Assembly (NCBI RefSeq): GCF_000517105.1
Contig: NZ_KI912149.1
Location: forward strand, 839,308 to 903,307
Direction of reading: 5' to 3'
DNA: 64,000 nt
DNA from: Fischerella sp. PCC 9605
GTDB lineage: Bacteria > Cyanobacteriota > Cyanobacteriia > Cyanobacteriales > Nostocaceae
Shown here: positions 45,207 through 51,933 of the stretch, one piece after another
Numbering within the stretch: position 1 is the first letter of the stretch
How the letters are laid out: each line of letters begins with the position of its first letter
Program-made: the position numbers and the translations under genes
Notes under the pieces: generated by a model
Seen by the model: only the letters and a program-made list of their open reading frames with translations
What the model was told of the DNA's origin: nothing
The model's database searches: none

Positions 45207-45235
45207 TTGTTTAAATGAATTTAAATAGGTAATAT
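45207..45235 (+). promoter_or_regulatory. Sigma70-type promoter of the thrS2 leader
   Basis: TTGTTT (45207-45212) and TAATAT (45230-45235) with a 17-bp spacer predict a start near 45242. That is about 20 bases before the first leader peptide. The spacing is ideal for an attenuated leader. Duplicated cyanobacterial thrS genes can also be under Zur control, but no clear Zur box is seen here. Confidence 0.6.
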
Positions 45236-45262
45236 CGACTGCCAAAAAACTTTCAACTCGCA

Positions 45263-45334
45263 ATGCAAGTAAACGTTCGCCTAACAACTACCACCACTAC
45301 TACCCAAACAACCAATTGGGGGGTTGTGAGGTGA
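45263..45334 (+). CDS. Threonine-rich leader peptide 1
   Basis: A 23-codon ORF: MQVNVRL, then seven consecutive Thr (codons 8-14, 45284-45304), Gln, two more Thr, then NWGVVR and TGA. Nine of 23 residues are Thr and they use ACA, ACT and ACC. No Shine-Dalgarno is evident. The downstream GGGGGGTTG (45318-45326) can pair either with ACAACC over the last Thr codons (45308-45313 with 45322-45327) or with CAACCCTCC of terminator 1. This is the 1:2 versus 2:3 choice of a classical attenuator. Translated to the stop, the ribosome would cover segment 2 and let the terminator form. Confidence 0.75.
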   Translation: MQVNVRLTTTTTTTQTTNWGVVR

Positions 45335-45367
45335 TCGCGTTGATTTAAAATTCGACAGCACCCCATC

Positions 45368-45405
45368 AACCCTCCAGGCAATGCCCAGGAGGGTTTTGAA
45401 TTTTT
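45368..45405 (+). terminator. Attenuator terminator 1
   Basis: AACCCTCC (45368-45375) pairs with GGAGGGTT (45388-45395). An inner GGC/GCC pairs as well, and TTTTGAATTTTT follows. The 5' arm is the same segment that pairs with 45318-45326 in the antiterminator form. Confidence 0.7.
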
Positions 45406-45428
45406 ATAGAAGAACTAGGAGAAAACAG

Positions 45429-45485
45429 ATGTCTATTCGTTGGACTACCACCACTACCACCACAATCGCGCCTGGAGGGACGTGA
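45429..45485 (+). CDS. Threonine-rich leader peptide 2
   Basis: An 18-codon ORF: MSIRW, then seven consecutive Thr (codons 6-12, 45444-45464), then IAPGGT and TGA. Eight of 18 residues are Thr. It has a good Shine-Dalgarno, AGGAG, about eight bases before the ATG, just after terminator 1. The segment CCTGGAGGG (45471-45479), overlapping its last codons, is complementary to CCCTCTAGG (45520-45528), the 5' arm of terminator 2. A 1:2 pause hairpin is not obvious by eye for this copy. Confidence 0.78.
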   Translation: MSIRWTTTTTTTIAPGGT

Positions 45486-45517
45486 GGATAGATGCTGCGT
45501 GCAATCGAAACCCAACC

Positions 45518-45548
45518 ACCCCTCTAGGTCAAACCTAGAGGGGTTTTT
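45518..45548 (+). terminator. Attenuator terminator 2
   Basis: ACCCCTCTAGGT and ACCTAGAGGGGT form a perfect 12-bp stem around CAA, followed by five T. It is a very strong intrinsic terminator only 32 bases before the thrS2 ATG, so thrS2 cannot be expressed from upstream unless it is bypassed. Confidence 0.85.
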
Positions 45549-45580
45549 CATTAGCAAATTATTCACAAGGAGATACAACC

Positions 45581-46771
45581 ATGTTCGATCATCGAGAACT
45601 AGCAAAAGTGATGGATTTATTTCATTTTGAGGAGCATAGTCCGGGAATGATGTTTTGGCATCCCATCGGACTTCAGTTTTTCCGAGTTATCGAAGACTTT
45701 ATGCGACAAGTTTACCAAGCTTACGGCTTTGAGGAAGTGCGATCGCCTGTAGCATTGAATCGATCGCTTTGGGAACGTTCAGGACACTGGCAAAAGTTCC
45801 GTAAGAACATGTTTGTTGTGGGTATTCCGGATGCTGATGCAGAACCTGACTATGCGTTAAAACCAATGTCATGCCCAGCACACATTGCCATCTACAAATC
45901 TCACAAACGGAGTTATCGGGAAATACCGATGCGATTGCTGGAATTTGGCATTGTCCATCGTAACGAACCTTCCGGTACGCTATCTGGCTGTATGCGTCTG
46001 CGTCAGTTTGTGCAGGACGATGCCCATATTTTTTGCCGGGAAGCCGATATCCGAGATGAGATTAGCAATTTTCTCAGGATGGTCAAGCAGGTTTATGCAG
46101 CCTTTGGATATAATAACTTTTCAATTCGGATTGCTCTACGACCAGAGCAACGTCTTGGATCGGATGAGTTATGGGATCGGGCTGAGTCTGCCTTGATTGA
46201 GGCAGTTCAAGCACTGGATTACGCCTATGAATTAGCGCCTGGTGAAGGATCTTTCTACAGTCCCAAGATTGAAGTTAGCTTGCAAGATCACTTAGGGCGA
46301 TCGTGGCAGTGTGGCACGATTCAGGTTGATTTCAACTTTCCTCAACTTTTTGATTTATCCTTCGTCAATGAGAAAGGCGATTTAGAGCAGCTGGTGATGC
46401 TGCACCAAGCGGTTCTAGGTTCTTTGGAACGCTGGATTGGCATTTTGTTGGAAAATCACGGTGGGGTTTTACCGCTTTGGGTTGCTCCTGTGCAAATTGC
46501 CGTGGCTTCGGTTTCTAAAAAATCGGCAGATTGGGCGGAAGTGATTTTCAAAAGGCTGAAACAGATAGGGGCAAGAGTAGAATTGCATGTGAGCGATCGC
46601 ACGATTGCCAAAAAGATTCGAGAACTGTCTGTACGCAAGATACCGCTGATCGCTGTTGTGGGTGAAAAAGAAGCGATGAATCAATCTCTCAACTTGCGTC
46701 GTCTCGGAATTGCTGGACAACAGGAAATTCAGCTTCCTGAGTTAGAAACAGAATTATTAAATCTAAGATAA
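45581..46771 (+). CDS. thrS2: Threonyl-tRNA synthetase paralogue lacking the editing domain
   Basis: A 396-residue class II aminoacyl-tRNA synthetase. It starts directly at the catalytic core (FHFEEHSPGMMFWHPIG), so the N-terminal TGS and editing domains of full-length ThrRS (about 600+ residues) are absent. Motif 2 is FGIVHRNEPSGTLSGCMRLRQFVQDDAHIF. The zinc ligands Cys (KPMSCPAH), His (DDAH) and His (MLHQAVLGSLERW) are kept, as is motif 3 (GSLERWIGILLE). The anticodon-binding domain follows (LPLWVAPVQIAV...SVRKIPLIAVVG). AAGGAG precedes the ATG. Anabaena PCC 7120 has a comparable pair of ThrRS, one without editing. Expression should be governed by the tandem attenuators. Confidence 0.9.
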   Translation: MFDHRELAKVMDLFHFEEHSPGMMFWHPIGLQFFRVIEDFMRQVYQAYGFEEVRSPVALNRSLWERSGHWQKFRKNMFVVGIPDADAEPDYALKPMSCPAHIAIYKSHKRSYREIPMRLLEFGIVHRNEPSGTLSGCMRLRQFVQDDAHIFCREADIRDEISNFLRMVKQVYAAFGYNNFSIRIALRPEQRLGSDELWDRAESALIEAVQALDYAYELAPGEGSFYSPKIEVSLQDHLGRSWQCGTIQVDFNFPQLFDLSFVNEKGDLEQLVMLHQAVLGSLERWIGILLENHGGVLPLWVAPVQIAVASVSKKSADWAEVIFKRLKQIGARVELHVSDRTIAKKIRELSVRKIPLIAVVGEKEAMNQSLNLRRLGIAGQQEIQLPELETELLNLR

Positions 46772-46777
46772 AGCTTT

Positions 46778-46846
46778 CTTTGTGTCTTTGTGTCTTTGTG
46801 GTGAAAAACTAAGTTTTATTAACCACCAAGACACCAAGACACCAAG
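46778..46846. repeat. Inverted heptad repeat after thrS2
   Basis: Left arm CTTTGTGTCTTTGTGTCT... (46778-46802) is matched by ACCACCAAGACACCAAGACA... (46822-46846), about 22 of 25 positions complementary. The tgtcttt/acaccaag heptads also occur inside both CCCTGTCAAGG MITEs. It may end the thrS2 transcript, although no T-run follows the stem. Confidence 0.65.
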
Positions 46847-46877
46847 TTGAATCATGAAGCAATAGACATCTTAAGGA

Positions 46878-47108
46878 TTAATCATCAAACCGCACCCCTA
46901 GATCCACGCCCAAAACTTCTTCTATTTTGCGAAGCGTCGGTTCTGGTAAAACATCATTTTCTTCACGTTCTATTCGATACCAATTAGCACGAGTCATATT
47001 GGCGGCTTTTGCTAACTCTTCTACCGACCGTGGATCTCGCTCTCTGGCTTCTTTAATTTTTGCTCCGATGCCAGGGGCATCTATCCTTATAACCCGTTCT
47101 ATCTGCAC
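46878..47108 (-). CDS. XRE-family helix-turn-helix regulator (76 aa)
   Basis: A small DNA-binding protein. The HTH is GAKIKEARERDPRSVEELAKAANMTRANWYRIEREENDVLPEPTLRKIEEVLGVDL. It starts with GTG at 47108 and no better start is seen. It is divergent from the 71-aa gene at 47283. The intergenic region holds a perfect 10-1-10 dyad (47175-47195), the likely operator. Such small XRE proteins can be antitoxins or simple autoregulators. The opposite gene is not a recognisable toxin. Confidence 0.8.
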   Translation of the reverse strand: MQIERVIRIDAPGIGAKIKEARERDPRSVEELAKAANMTRANWYRIEREENDVLPEPTLRKIEEVLGVDLGVRFDD

Positions 47109-47174
47109 GTTTATAACATGGACAACCCTCTTTTATTCAATCATCTTGTAAATCTTATGTAAAATGTAGAGTAT

Positions 47175-47195
47175 CACTTGACAATTTGTCAAGTG
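47175..47195. promoter_or_regulatory. Perfect 10-1-10 dyad (CACTTGACAA-t-TTGTCAAGTG)
   Basis: It lies between the divergent XRE gene and the 71-aa gene. The TTGACA inside it could be a -35 box for the plus strand, with TACAGT 18 bases further. Repressor binding would then block that promoter. Most likely the XRE protein's own operator. Confidence 0.65.
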
Positions 47196-47220
47196 AGAGG
47201 ATACAGTAAAGATATAGAGA

Positions 47221-47254
47221 AAGCGCTCTGACTGGTAATCTGAAGCGCTTTTTT
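47221..47254 (+). terminator. Terminator-like hairpin in the leader of the 71-aa gene
   Basis: AAGCGCT ... AGCGCTT followed by TTTT, with a 16-base loop. It lies between the putative promoter at the dyad and the start at 47283. It could make a short RNA of about 50 nt or act as a conditional terminator. Confidence 0.5.
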
Positions 47255-47282
47255 AATCCTAAATTCAAGGAATAGAACAATT

Positions 47283-47498
47283 ATGACACAACTCATCCTT
47301 TGCCAAACACCCACAAAAGGCTGGGTGAATTTGGCTTATGTCCGTCAAATTCAGTTCCGGCGAATTCACATTCATAGATCGCTGCAAATTACTTGCCTTG
47401 TTACTTGGAGCAATGGAGATAAGGAAGCTTTTTTCGCAAAGGATGCTGAGGCTATAGCTCAAGCACTGAACAAGCAGCCATATCACTCACCCCGTTAG
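47283..47498 (+). CDS. Small hypothetical protein (71 aa)
   Basis: An ATG start with AAGGAAT upstream. The sequence TQLILCQTPTKGWVNLAYVRQIQFRRIH... LVTWSNGDKEAFFAKDAEAIAQALNK suggests a small beta-rich domain of about 60 residues. I do not recognise the family. It is divergent from the XRE gene and may be under its control. Confidence 0.6.
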   Translation: MTQLILCQTPTKGWVNLAYVRQIQFRRIHIHRSLQITCLVTWSNGDKEAFFAKDAEAIAQALNKQPYHSPR

Positions 47499-47902
47499 CA
47501 ATGATCCAAAATTTGTTCGCCAGACACCAAAGCAAAATCTTAGCTATGCCAGCATTAATTTAGATATATCAAATGGTTAAGGTTGTTTGACATTCTGCCT
47601 TTTTTTTGCAGGCTGATTTTGGAGGGATAAATGTCTAAACTACACTCACACTAGTTTACCCGATCTTTGCAAAATATCAAGTCCCCTAATCTTGCTTTTC
47701 AAGGGGGATTAGGGGGAATCGACAACAGATTACAACTAACTGGGTGCGATCGCCAGGCATTAGTTAACTACATGCCACCCTTTAACCAAAACCTCCCTTT
47801 GCCCTTTGGGTTTACAGCTCAGGTGAGGGGTGATTAAGTCTTAACGTAATTGTCTTCTCTTGTTTCAAGACAGAGAGTTACCCAACTGAAAGTGAGGTTT
47901 CT
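47499..47902. other. 404-bp intergenic region with a dispersed hairpin
   Basis: Contains an inverted repeat of the type tcccctaatcttgcttttcaagggggattaggggga (about 47682-47718), common between genes in these genomes. No gene is seen. The promoter of the 105-aa gene should lie at about 47800-47890. Confidence 0.55.
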
Positions 47903-48220
47903 ATGAATATAGGCAGAGCCATTCTTTTGATTGCTTTAGTTTTTCCAGGCTTGATGGTGGCGGGAACATCGATTTACTCGTTCAACAATGATTACGCAGC
48001 GATGGAAAGAACCGAGAGATATGTGGATCAGTTAGCAAGGCAGAGAAGAGTAAGTCAGAGACAGTTAGATTTAGCCTACCATCGCAGTATGGTTCACCGC
48101 ATGAATGCATTCACTAATGGCACATGGGGATTCATCGGCGCGACGATCGCAGCCATTGGTATACATGGGTTAGCAATTACCAAAGATGAATCATTTCAAG
48201 ACCAAAAGAAAGCATCATAG
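47903..48220 (+). CDS. Hypothetical membrane protein (105 aa)
   Basis: Two hydrophobic segments, AILLIALVFPGLMVAGTSIY at the N-terminus and GTWGFIGATIAAIGIHGLAI near the C-terminus, flank a charged helical loop (DYAAMERTERYVDQLARQRRVSQRQLDLAYHRSMVHRMN). GTGAGG precedes the ATG. No domain recognised. Probably a small bitopic or hairpin inner-membrane protein. The next gene, trmFO, is convergent. Confidence 0.6.
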   Translation: MNIGRAILLIALVFPGLMVAGTSIYSFNNDYAAMERTERYVDQLARQRRVSQRQLDLAYHRSMVHRMNAFTNGTWGFIGATIAAIGIHGLAITKDESFQDQKKAS

Positions 48221-48268
48221 TTAGTGGTTGGTTTTTGGTTGTTAGTTGGTACAAACAACAAACAACTC

Positions 48269-49618
48269 TCAACAACGATCAATGATAAATTTCTTGAGGT
48301 CAGCTAAAGCGCGATCGCGATAGCGTCCGTATCGTTCCTGCTTGTTTTTGATTTTCTCTCCTAGTTCGGGCAAAATTCCAAAGTTGGGTGGCATGGGTTG
48401 AAAATGCTTGGGTGAAGCCGAACTGATAAACTCAAACAGCGCCCCCATCATCGTTGTTGTCGGTAGATTTAACGGTTCTTTACCCAAAGCCAGCCGTGCG
48501 GCATTTGTGCCAGCCAGCCATCCACCCGCAGAAGCAGCAGTGTAGCCTTCAGTACCAATCAACTGCCCAGCACCTAACAATGTCTGACGATTTTTAAATT
48601 GCAAGGTAGGTAGCATCAACTGCGGTGCATTAATAAAGGTATTGCGGTGCATCACCCCTAACCGTACAAACTCGGCATTTTCCAAACCGGGTATCATTTG
48701 GAATACGCGCTTTTGCTCGCCCCAGCGCAGGTTAGTTTGGAATCCTACCATGTTCCAAAGTTGACCTGCTTTGTCTTCTTGTCGCAGCTGCACCACGGCG
48801 TAAGGACGTTCACCACCCCCCCTTACATTCCCCCCGCTTGTGGGGGGGACAGAGGGGGGGTTCAATCCTACTGGTTTGAGCGGGCCGTAGCGCATTGTAT
48901 CTTCTCCTCGCCGTGCTAGTTCTTCAATAGGCAGACAAGCTTCAAAAAATTTTGCTGTTTCCCGCTCAAAATCCTTCAATTCTGTTTGTTCAGCTGCACA
49001 AAGTTCTTGCCAAAACCGCAGGTACTGCTCTTTATTCATCGGACAGTTGAGATAAGCGGCTTCGCCTTTGTCGTAGCGAGAGGCAAGAAAAGCAATGTCG
49101 TGGTTAATCGTTTCTCCAACAACAATAGGGCTAGCGGCATCGAAAAAGCTGAGATATTCCATCCCGGTGAAGCGACGCAAATCTTCTGCTAAATCGGGAC
49201 TGGTAAGCGGGCCAGTTGCTAAAACTACAATTCCTTCCGGTATACTACGTATTTCATCCCGACGCAGTTCGATTAAAGGATGTTGAGAGAGGGTTTGTGT
49301 TAAATCTTGGCTAAATTGTCCCCTATCAACAGCTAGCGCCCCCCCGGCGGGGACTTGATGTTCATCCGCTTTAGCAATCACAATCGAACCGAGTTGACGC
49401 AATTCTTCATGTAACAAACCAGCAGCGCGATCGCTAGCCATTGCACCAAAAGAATTACTGCACACCAATTCTGCTAAATGTTCTGTATGATGGGCGGGAC
49501 TGAAGCGATGGGGACGCATTTCATAGAGAATTACGGGTACTCCCGCCTGGGCAATTTGCCAAGCTGCTTCTGTTCCAGCCAGTCCACCTCCAATAACTAC
49601 GATCGGTTGTTTTTCCAT
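48269..49618 (-). CDS. trmFO: Methylenetetrahydrofolate-tRNA-(uracil-5-)-methyltransferase
   Basis: A 449-residue FAD- and folate-dependent enzyme that makes m5U54 in the T-loop of tRNA. N-terminal FAD-binding motif [16 protein letters not shown], then [28 protein letters not shown], the [11 protein letters not shown] segment and [15 protein letters not shown]. It is about 10-15 residues longer than usual because of an in-frame Pro/Gly-rich insert ([17 protein letters not shown], around residues 253-269) encoded by a C/G-rich hairpin repeat at 48811-48863. All expected motifs around the insert are intact, so it may still be active. Confidence 0.93.
   Translation of the reverse strand: MEKQPIVVIGGGLAGTEAAWQIAQAGVPVILYEMRPHRFSPAHHTEHLAELVCSNSFGAMASDRAAGLLHEELRQLGSIVIAKADEHQVPAGGALAVDRGQFSQDLTQTLSQHPLIELRRDEIRSIPEGIVVLATGPLTSPDLAEDLRRFTGMEYLSFFDAASPIVVGETINHDIAFLASRYDKGEAAYLNCPMNKEQYLRFWQELCAAEQTELKDFERETAKFFEACLPIEELARRGEDTMRYGPLKPVGLNPPSVPPTSGGNVRGGGERPYAVVQLRQEDKAGQLWNMVGFQTNLRWGEQKRVFQMIPGLENAEFVRLGVMHRNTFINAPQLMLPTLQFKNRQTLLGAGQLIGTEGYTAASAGGWLAGTNAARLALGKEPLNLPTTTMMGALFEFISSASPKHFQPMPPNFGILPELGEKIKNKQERYGRYRDRALADLKKFIIDRC
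48811..48863. repeat. C/G-rich hairpin repeat inside trmFO
   Basis: CCCCCC-gcttgt-GGGGGG at 48830-48847, extended by outer caccacccccc / ggggggg segments. It looks like the dispersed intergenic hairpins of this genome and is translated in frame. Confidence 0.7.
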
Positions 49619-49867
49619 AATTAAATACTTAGTTTCACCCTTTGCACTTTACTAAAACTTTCACTGTCTGAGAAAGATTATTTTTTAATGCTATATATCA
49701 ATTTATACTTTTAACCAGAGGTTGTTAATTGCTAAATAAAAAAGATAATTGACGTATAAAGTATGAAACATGTACATACAATGATACTGTTTACTAGTCC
49801 AACCGAGGTTGAATAATAAAGTTATTTGGGTGCGTTTGTGAGTAAACACAACCCAAAATCATTGCAT

Positions 49868-50743
49868 TTAATCAGTAGCTGTCCACCGAGCTATAAATTC
49901 TTGACCTTTGTCTTTTCCATGCTGGTAAACTGCACAGAATCCCTCAACAGTAGCATCTGTAAAACTAACTCCGAACTCTTGGGGATCTACATCCGGTTTA
50001 ATAATGTGGATATCCACCCCTTTGTAATTCTCAGGAATTGGCTGTAGTTGGAACATATCACGATAGAGGGTTCCTGGTTCGTTAGCGATCGCGATCGCTT
50101 CGGTGTATCCCAACTCAACCATTTCTATTGCTGGACACAAACAAGTGTAGGAAGCGTCAACGTAAGGCTTTCCACCTATCCAAGCGGGGACATCCCAAGC
50201 ATGCAGCATTCGAGAAGAAGCATAAGCCACTTCTTCAAAATTACTGGTATCAAGACGCAGTTCATCTTTGAGATTGTTGGTGCTAAATAACACCGCCTGC
50301 AAATGCTCGTTTACCCAACTGCGATCGCCTTTGCTTGCGGATACCAATAAACGCCGTCCTAAACGTCTCGCTTTTTCAGTTTGAGTCTCGTTAGTAGCTT
50401 CTGGAGTGATTACTGCACTGGTAGCAACAAAATATTCTGGTGTTTGTGCTGCAAATAGTAGTTCTTTCGGCGGACTGAAATGTGCAATTCCCCCAAGTGC
50501 TAATTGACTCATCCCCACATCTGGTTGTTTGATTACTTTTAACCCGGCTAACCAGTAATCAACGCCCAAATCTGTAGCTTTGCCAATGGTAGCCCAAGCA
50601 GTTGGTATAACCGACGAAGATGCAGCGGCATAGGCATCAGCTCGAATTCCGGCAGATTCTAGCGCACTTAATACACCATGAGTGAAAGCGCCTTTAAAGC
50701 TACCAGAGGAACAGGCGATCGCCAATTTTTGTGTATTTTTCAT
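49868..50743 (-). CDS. Patatin-like protein with an atypical active site
   Basis: A 291-residue protein that begins LAIACSSGSFKGAFTHGVLSALESAGI, the oxyanion-hole region of patatin-like phospholipases (usually G-G-G-x-R/K-G). The expected nucleophile elbow G-x-S-x-G is AAASSSVIPTAWA here. The catalytic Asp motif D-G-G/A reads GGKPYVDASYTC. The fold is likely kept, but activity is uncertain. Twelve bases after the GST gene, last in the TetR-linked operon. Confidence 0.72.
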   Translation of the reverse strand: MKNTQKLAIACSSGSFKGAFTHGVLSALESAGIRADAYAAASSSVIPTAWATIGKATDLGVDYWLAGLKVIKQPDVGMSQLALGGIAHFSPPKELLFAAQTPEYFVATSAVITPEATNETQTEKARRLGRRLLVSASKGDRSWVNEHLQAVLFSTNNLKDELRLDTSNFEEVAYASSRMLHAWDVPAWIGGKPYVDASYTCLCPAIEMVELGYTEAIAIANEPGTLYRDMFQLQPIPENYKGVDIHIIKPDVDPQEFGVSFTDATVEGFCAVYQHGKDKGQEFIARWTATD

Positions 50744-50755
50744 AATATATTTCTA

Positions 50756-51421
50756 TTACTTTGCATGATTTACTCGGTTCATCTCGCGTTGATGCAGCTT
50801 CATCAAAACCCGCCGGAATTGCTCAAATTCTTCTGCACTCAATTCCGTCTTTTGCCATGCAGGACGTTGCATCAATCGCTCAAACCAATCATTTAATTTG
50901 GGATAATTACTCAAGTTAATTCCCAATTTAGGTAATAAAGATATATCTGTGCCAACGCTAATATCTGCTAAAGTTAACTGCTCACCTCCAAAATAAGAGC
51001 TATTGCCCAAAGTTGTCATTAAAAATTGGAGTACTTTCTCTACATGCTGCTTTGCTTGTATAAATTTTGGTGAATCGTCACTTGCAAAAATGAGAGAAAT
51101 TGCTTTTGGCAGTAGTTCATTTGTGGATACCATTTGCACCATTCTTACTTTTGCTAGTGCTTGAGCTTCTCTCGGTAACAGTGCAGGATGAGGATATTTT
51201 ATTTCTAAATAATCCAAAATTGCTAGTGATTCTAACACCCTAAAACCATCATCAATGATTACTGGAATGTGATGAAATGGATTAATTTCTAAAAAATTAG
51301 ATTGTAATTGATCGCCATCCAATTTCATCAAAAAAAGCTCAAATGAGACATTCTTTTCTAGTAAAGTTCGCCATACGCGAAGCGCCATTGGAGAACGGGG
51401 ATTGTAGTAAAACTTGAGCAT
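50756..51421 (-). CDS. Glutathione S-transferase family protein
   Basis: A 221-residue GST. The N-terminal thioredoxin-like domain is KFYYNPRSPMALRVWRTLLEKNVSFELFLMKL..., with the glutathione-binding cis-Pro and ES pair in IPVIIDDGFRVLESLAILDYLE. The C-terminal domain is helical, with TLADISVGTDISLL. Such enzymes conjugate glutathione to electrophiles in the cytosol. A 14-bp dyad matching the TetR box set (51451-51464) lies 30 bases before its start, so it probably has its own regulated promoter inside the operon. Confidence 0.87.
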   Translation of the reverse strand: MLKFYYNPRSPMALRVWRTLLEKNVSFELFLMKLDGDQLQSNFLEINPFHHIPVIIDDGFRVLESLAILDYLEIKYPHPALLPREAQALAKVRMVQMVSTNELLPKAISLIFASDDSPKFIQAKQHVEKVLQFLMTTLGNSSYFGGEQLTLADISVGTDISLLPKLGINLSNYPKLNDWFERLMQRPAWQKTELSAEEFEQFRRVLMKLHQREMNRVNHAK

Positions 51422-51450
51422 GATGATTTATCTCCTAAAATCAATCAAAA

Positions 51451-51464
51451 AGACTGATTGGTCT
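51451..51464. promoter_or_regulatory. TetR-type operator box 1 (AGACTGATTGGTCT)
   Basis: AGAC...GTCT dyad between the membrane-protein gene and the GST gene. It has the same consensus as the boxes at 53195, 53250 and 53904. Confidence 0.65.
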
Positions 51465-51494
51465 GTAATTCAACAAAAAAATTATCTTGGACTT

Positions 51495-51917
51495 CTAAAC
51501 AAGAGTTATGAGACAGCCAAAGATAAGCAGCAGAGTGCCAATTAATGAGCTAATGGCACCGACAATATTGCCTGCATAGACGACTTTATTTTTACTTGAT
51601 CCTTGAATTGAAAGACCGCGATGACCTACCCAAGCGCCATAGGGCAAAGCAATACAAAATCCATATCCAGAAACCACAAATGACCAAACCAAAGTTAAAT
51701 CAGATATGGGGTCTAATTTCAAATGAGATAAGACACCAGCAATAGCAATCATCGTGGTTCCACCCATTGCTAATCCAGAATGTGCTACACGCCATCCACG
51801 AATAGTATTTTCATCTTGTTTTGTGTTGATAGCGTGACCGTAGGGTATTCCTGTTAATAAACCAACCAGCAAAACTATGGCTCCATGAAGTGTTAATTGA
51901 ATAGCAAGTGGATTCAT
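51495..51917 (-). CDS. Small membrane protein resembling styrene-oxide isomerase (StyC)
   Basis: 140 residues with four hydrophobic helices. The start at 51917 (MNPLAIQLTLHGAIVLLVGLL) is chosen because the upstream extension overlaps the GST gene. The segment R-G-W-R-V-A-H-S-G-L-A-M-G-G-T-T-M-I-A-I matches my memory of StyC (G-W-A-R-A-H-S-G-P-A-L-N-G-M-M-V-I-A). That includes the His which in StyC ligates haem b. Size and topology also fit. Epoxide isomerisation fits with GSTs and a thioesterase in the same operon, but substrate and activity are inferred. Sixteen bases after the upstream GST. Confidence 0.62.
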   Translation of the reverse strand: MNPLAIQLTLHGAIVLLVGLLTGIPYGHAINTKQDENTIRGWRVAHSGLAMGGTTMIAIAGVLSHLKLDPISDLTLVWSFVVSGYGFCIALPYGAWVGHRGLSIQGSSKNKVVYAGNIVGAISSLIGTLLLIFGCLITLV

Positions 51918-51933
51918 TTTTAAACACCTATAT

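Larger units (their letters stand above)
45242..45580 (+). promoter_or_regulatory. Tandem threonine attenuator leader of thrS2
   Basis: The predicted 340-nt leader holds two complete copies of an attenuator: leader peptide 1 (45263-45334) and terminator 1, then leader peptide 2 (45429-45485) and terminator 2, then the thrS2 start. In each copy a segment after the Thr codons can pair with the terminator's 5' arm: 45318-45326 with 45367-45375, and 45471-45479 with 45520-45528. Each pairing is 9 bp with one G.U. Ribosome stalling at Thr codons would favour these antiterminators. See the separate entries. Confidence 0.75.

Noticed and set aside
45197-45262. Zur box upstream of thrS2
   Set aside because: Looked for a TGATAATnATTATCA-like palindrome because thrS2-type genes can be Zur-controlled. 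Only TTTAAATgAATTTAAA is present, which is better explained as AT-rich promoter spacer.
45242-45580. T-box riboswitch for thrS2
   Set aside because: No T-box sequence or specifier stem is seen, T-boxes are typical of Gram-positive bacteria, and the two Thr-rich ORFs explain the terminators better.
46778-46846. CRISPR or tRNA-like fold
   Set aside because: It is a simple inverted heptad repeat with no spacers, no anticodon arm and no T-loop.
46878-47498. Established toxin-antitoxin pair
   Set aside because: The XRE protein could be an antitoxin, but the divergent 71-aa protein does not match a toxin family and divergent layout is unusual for such pairs.
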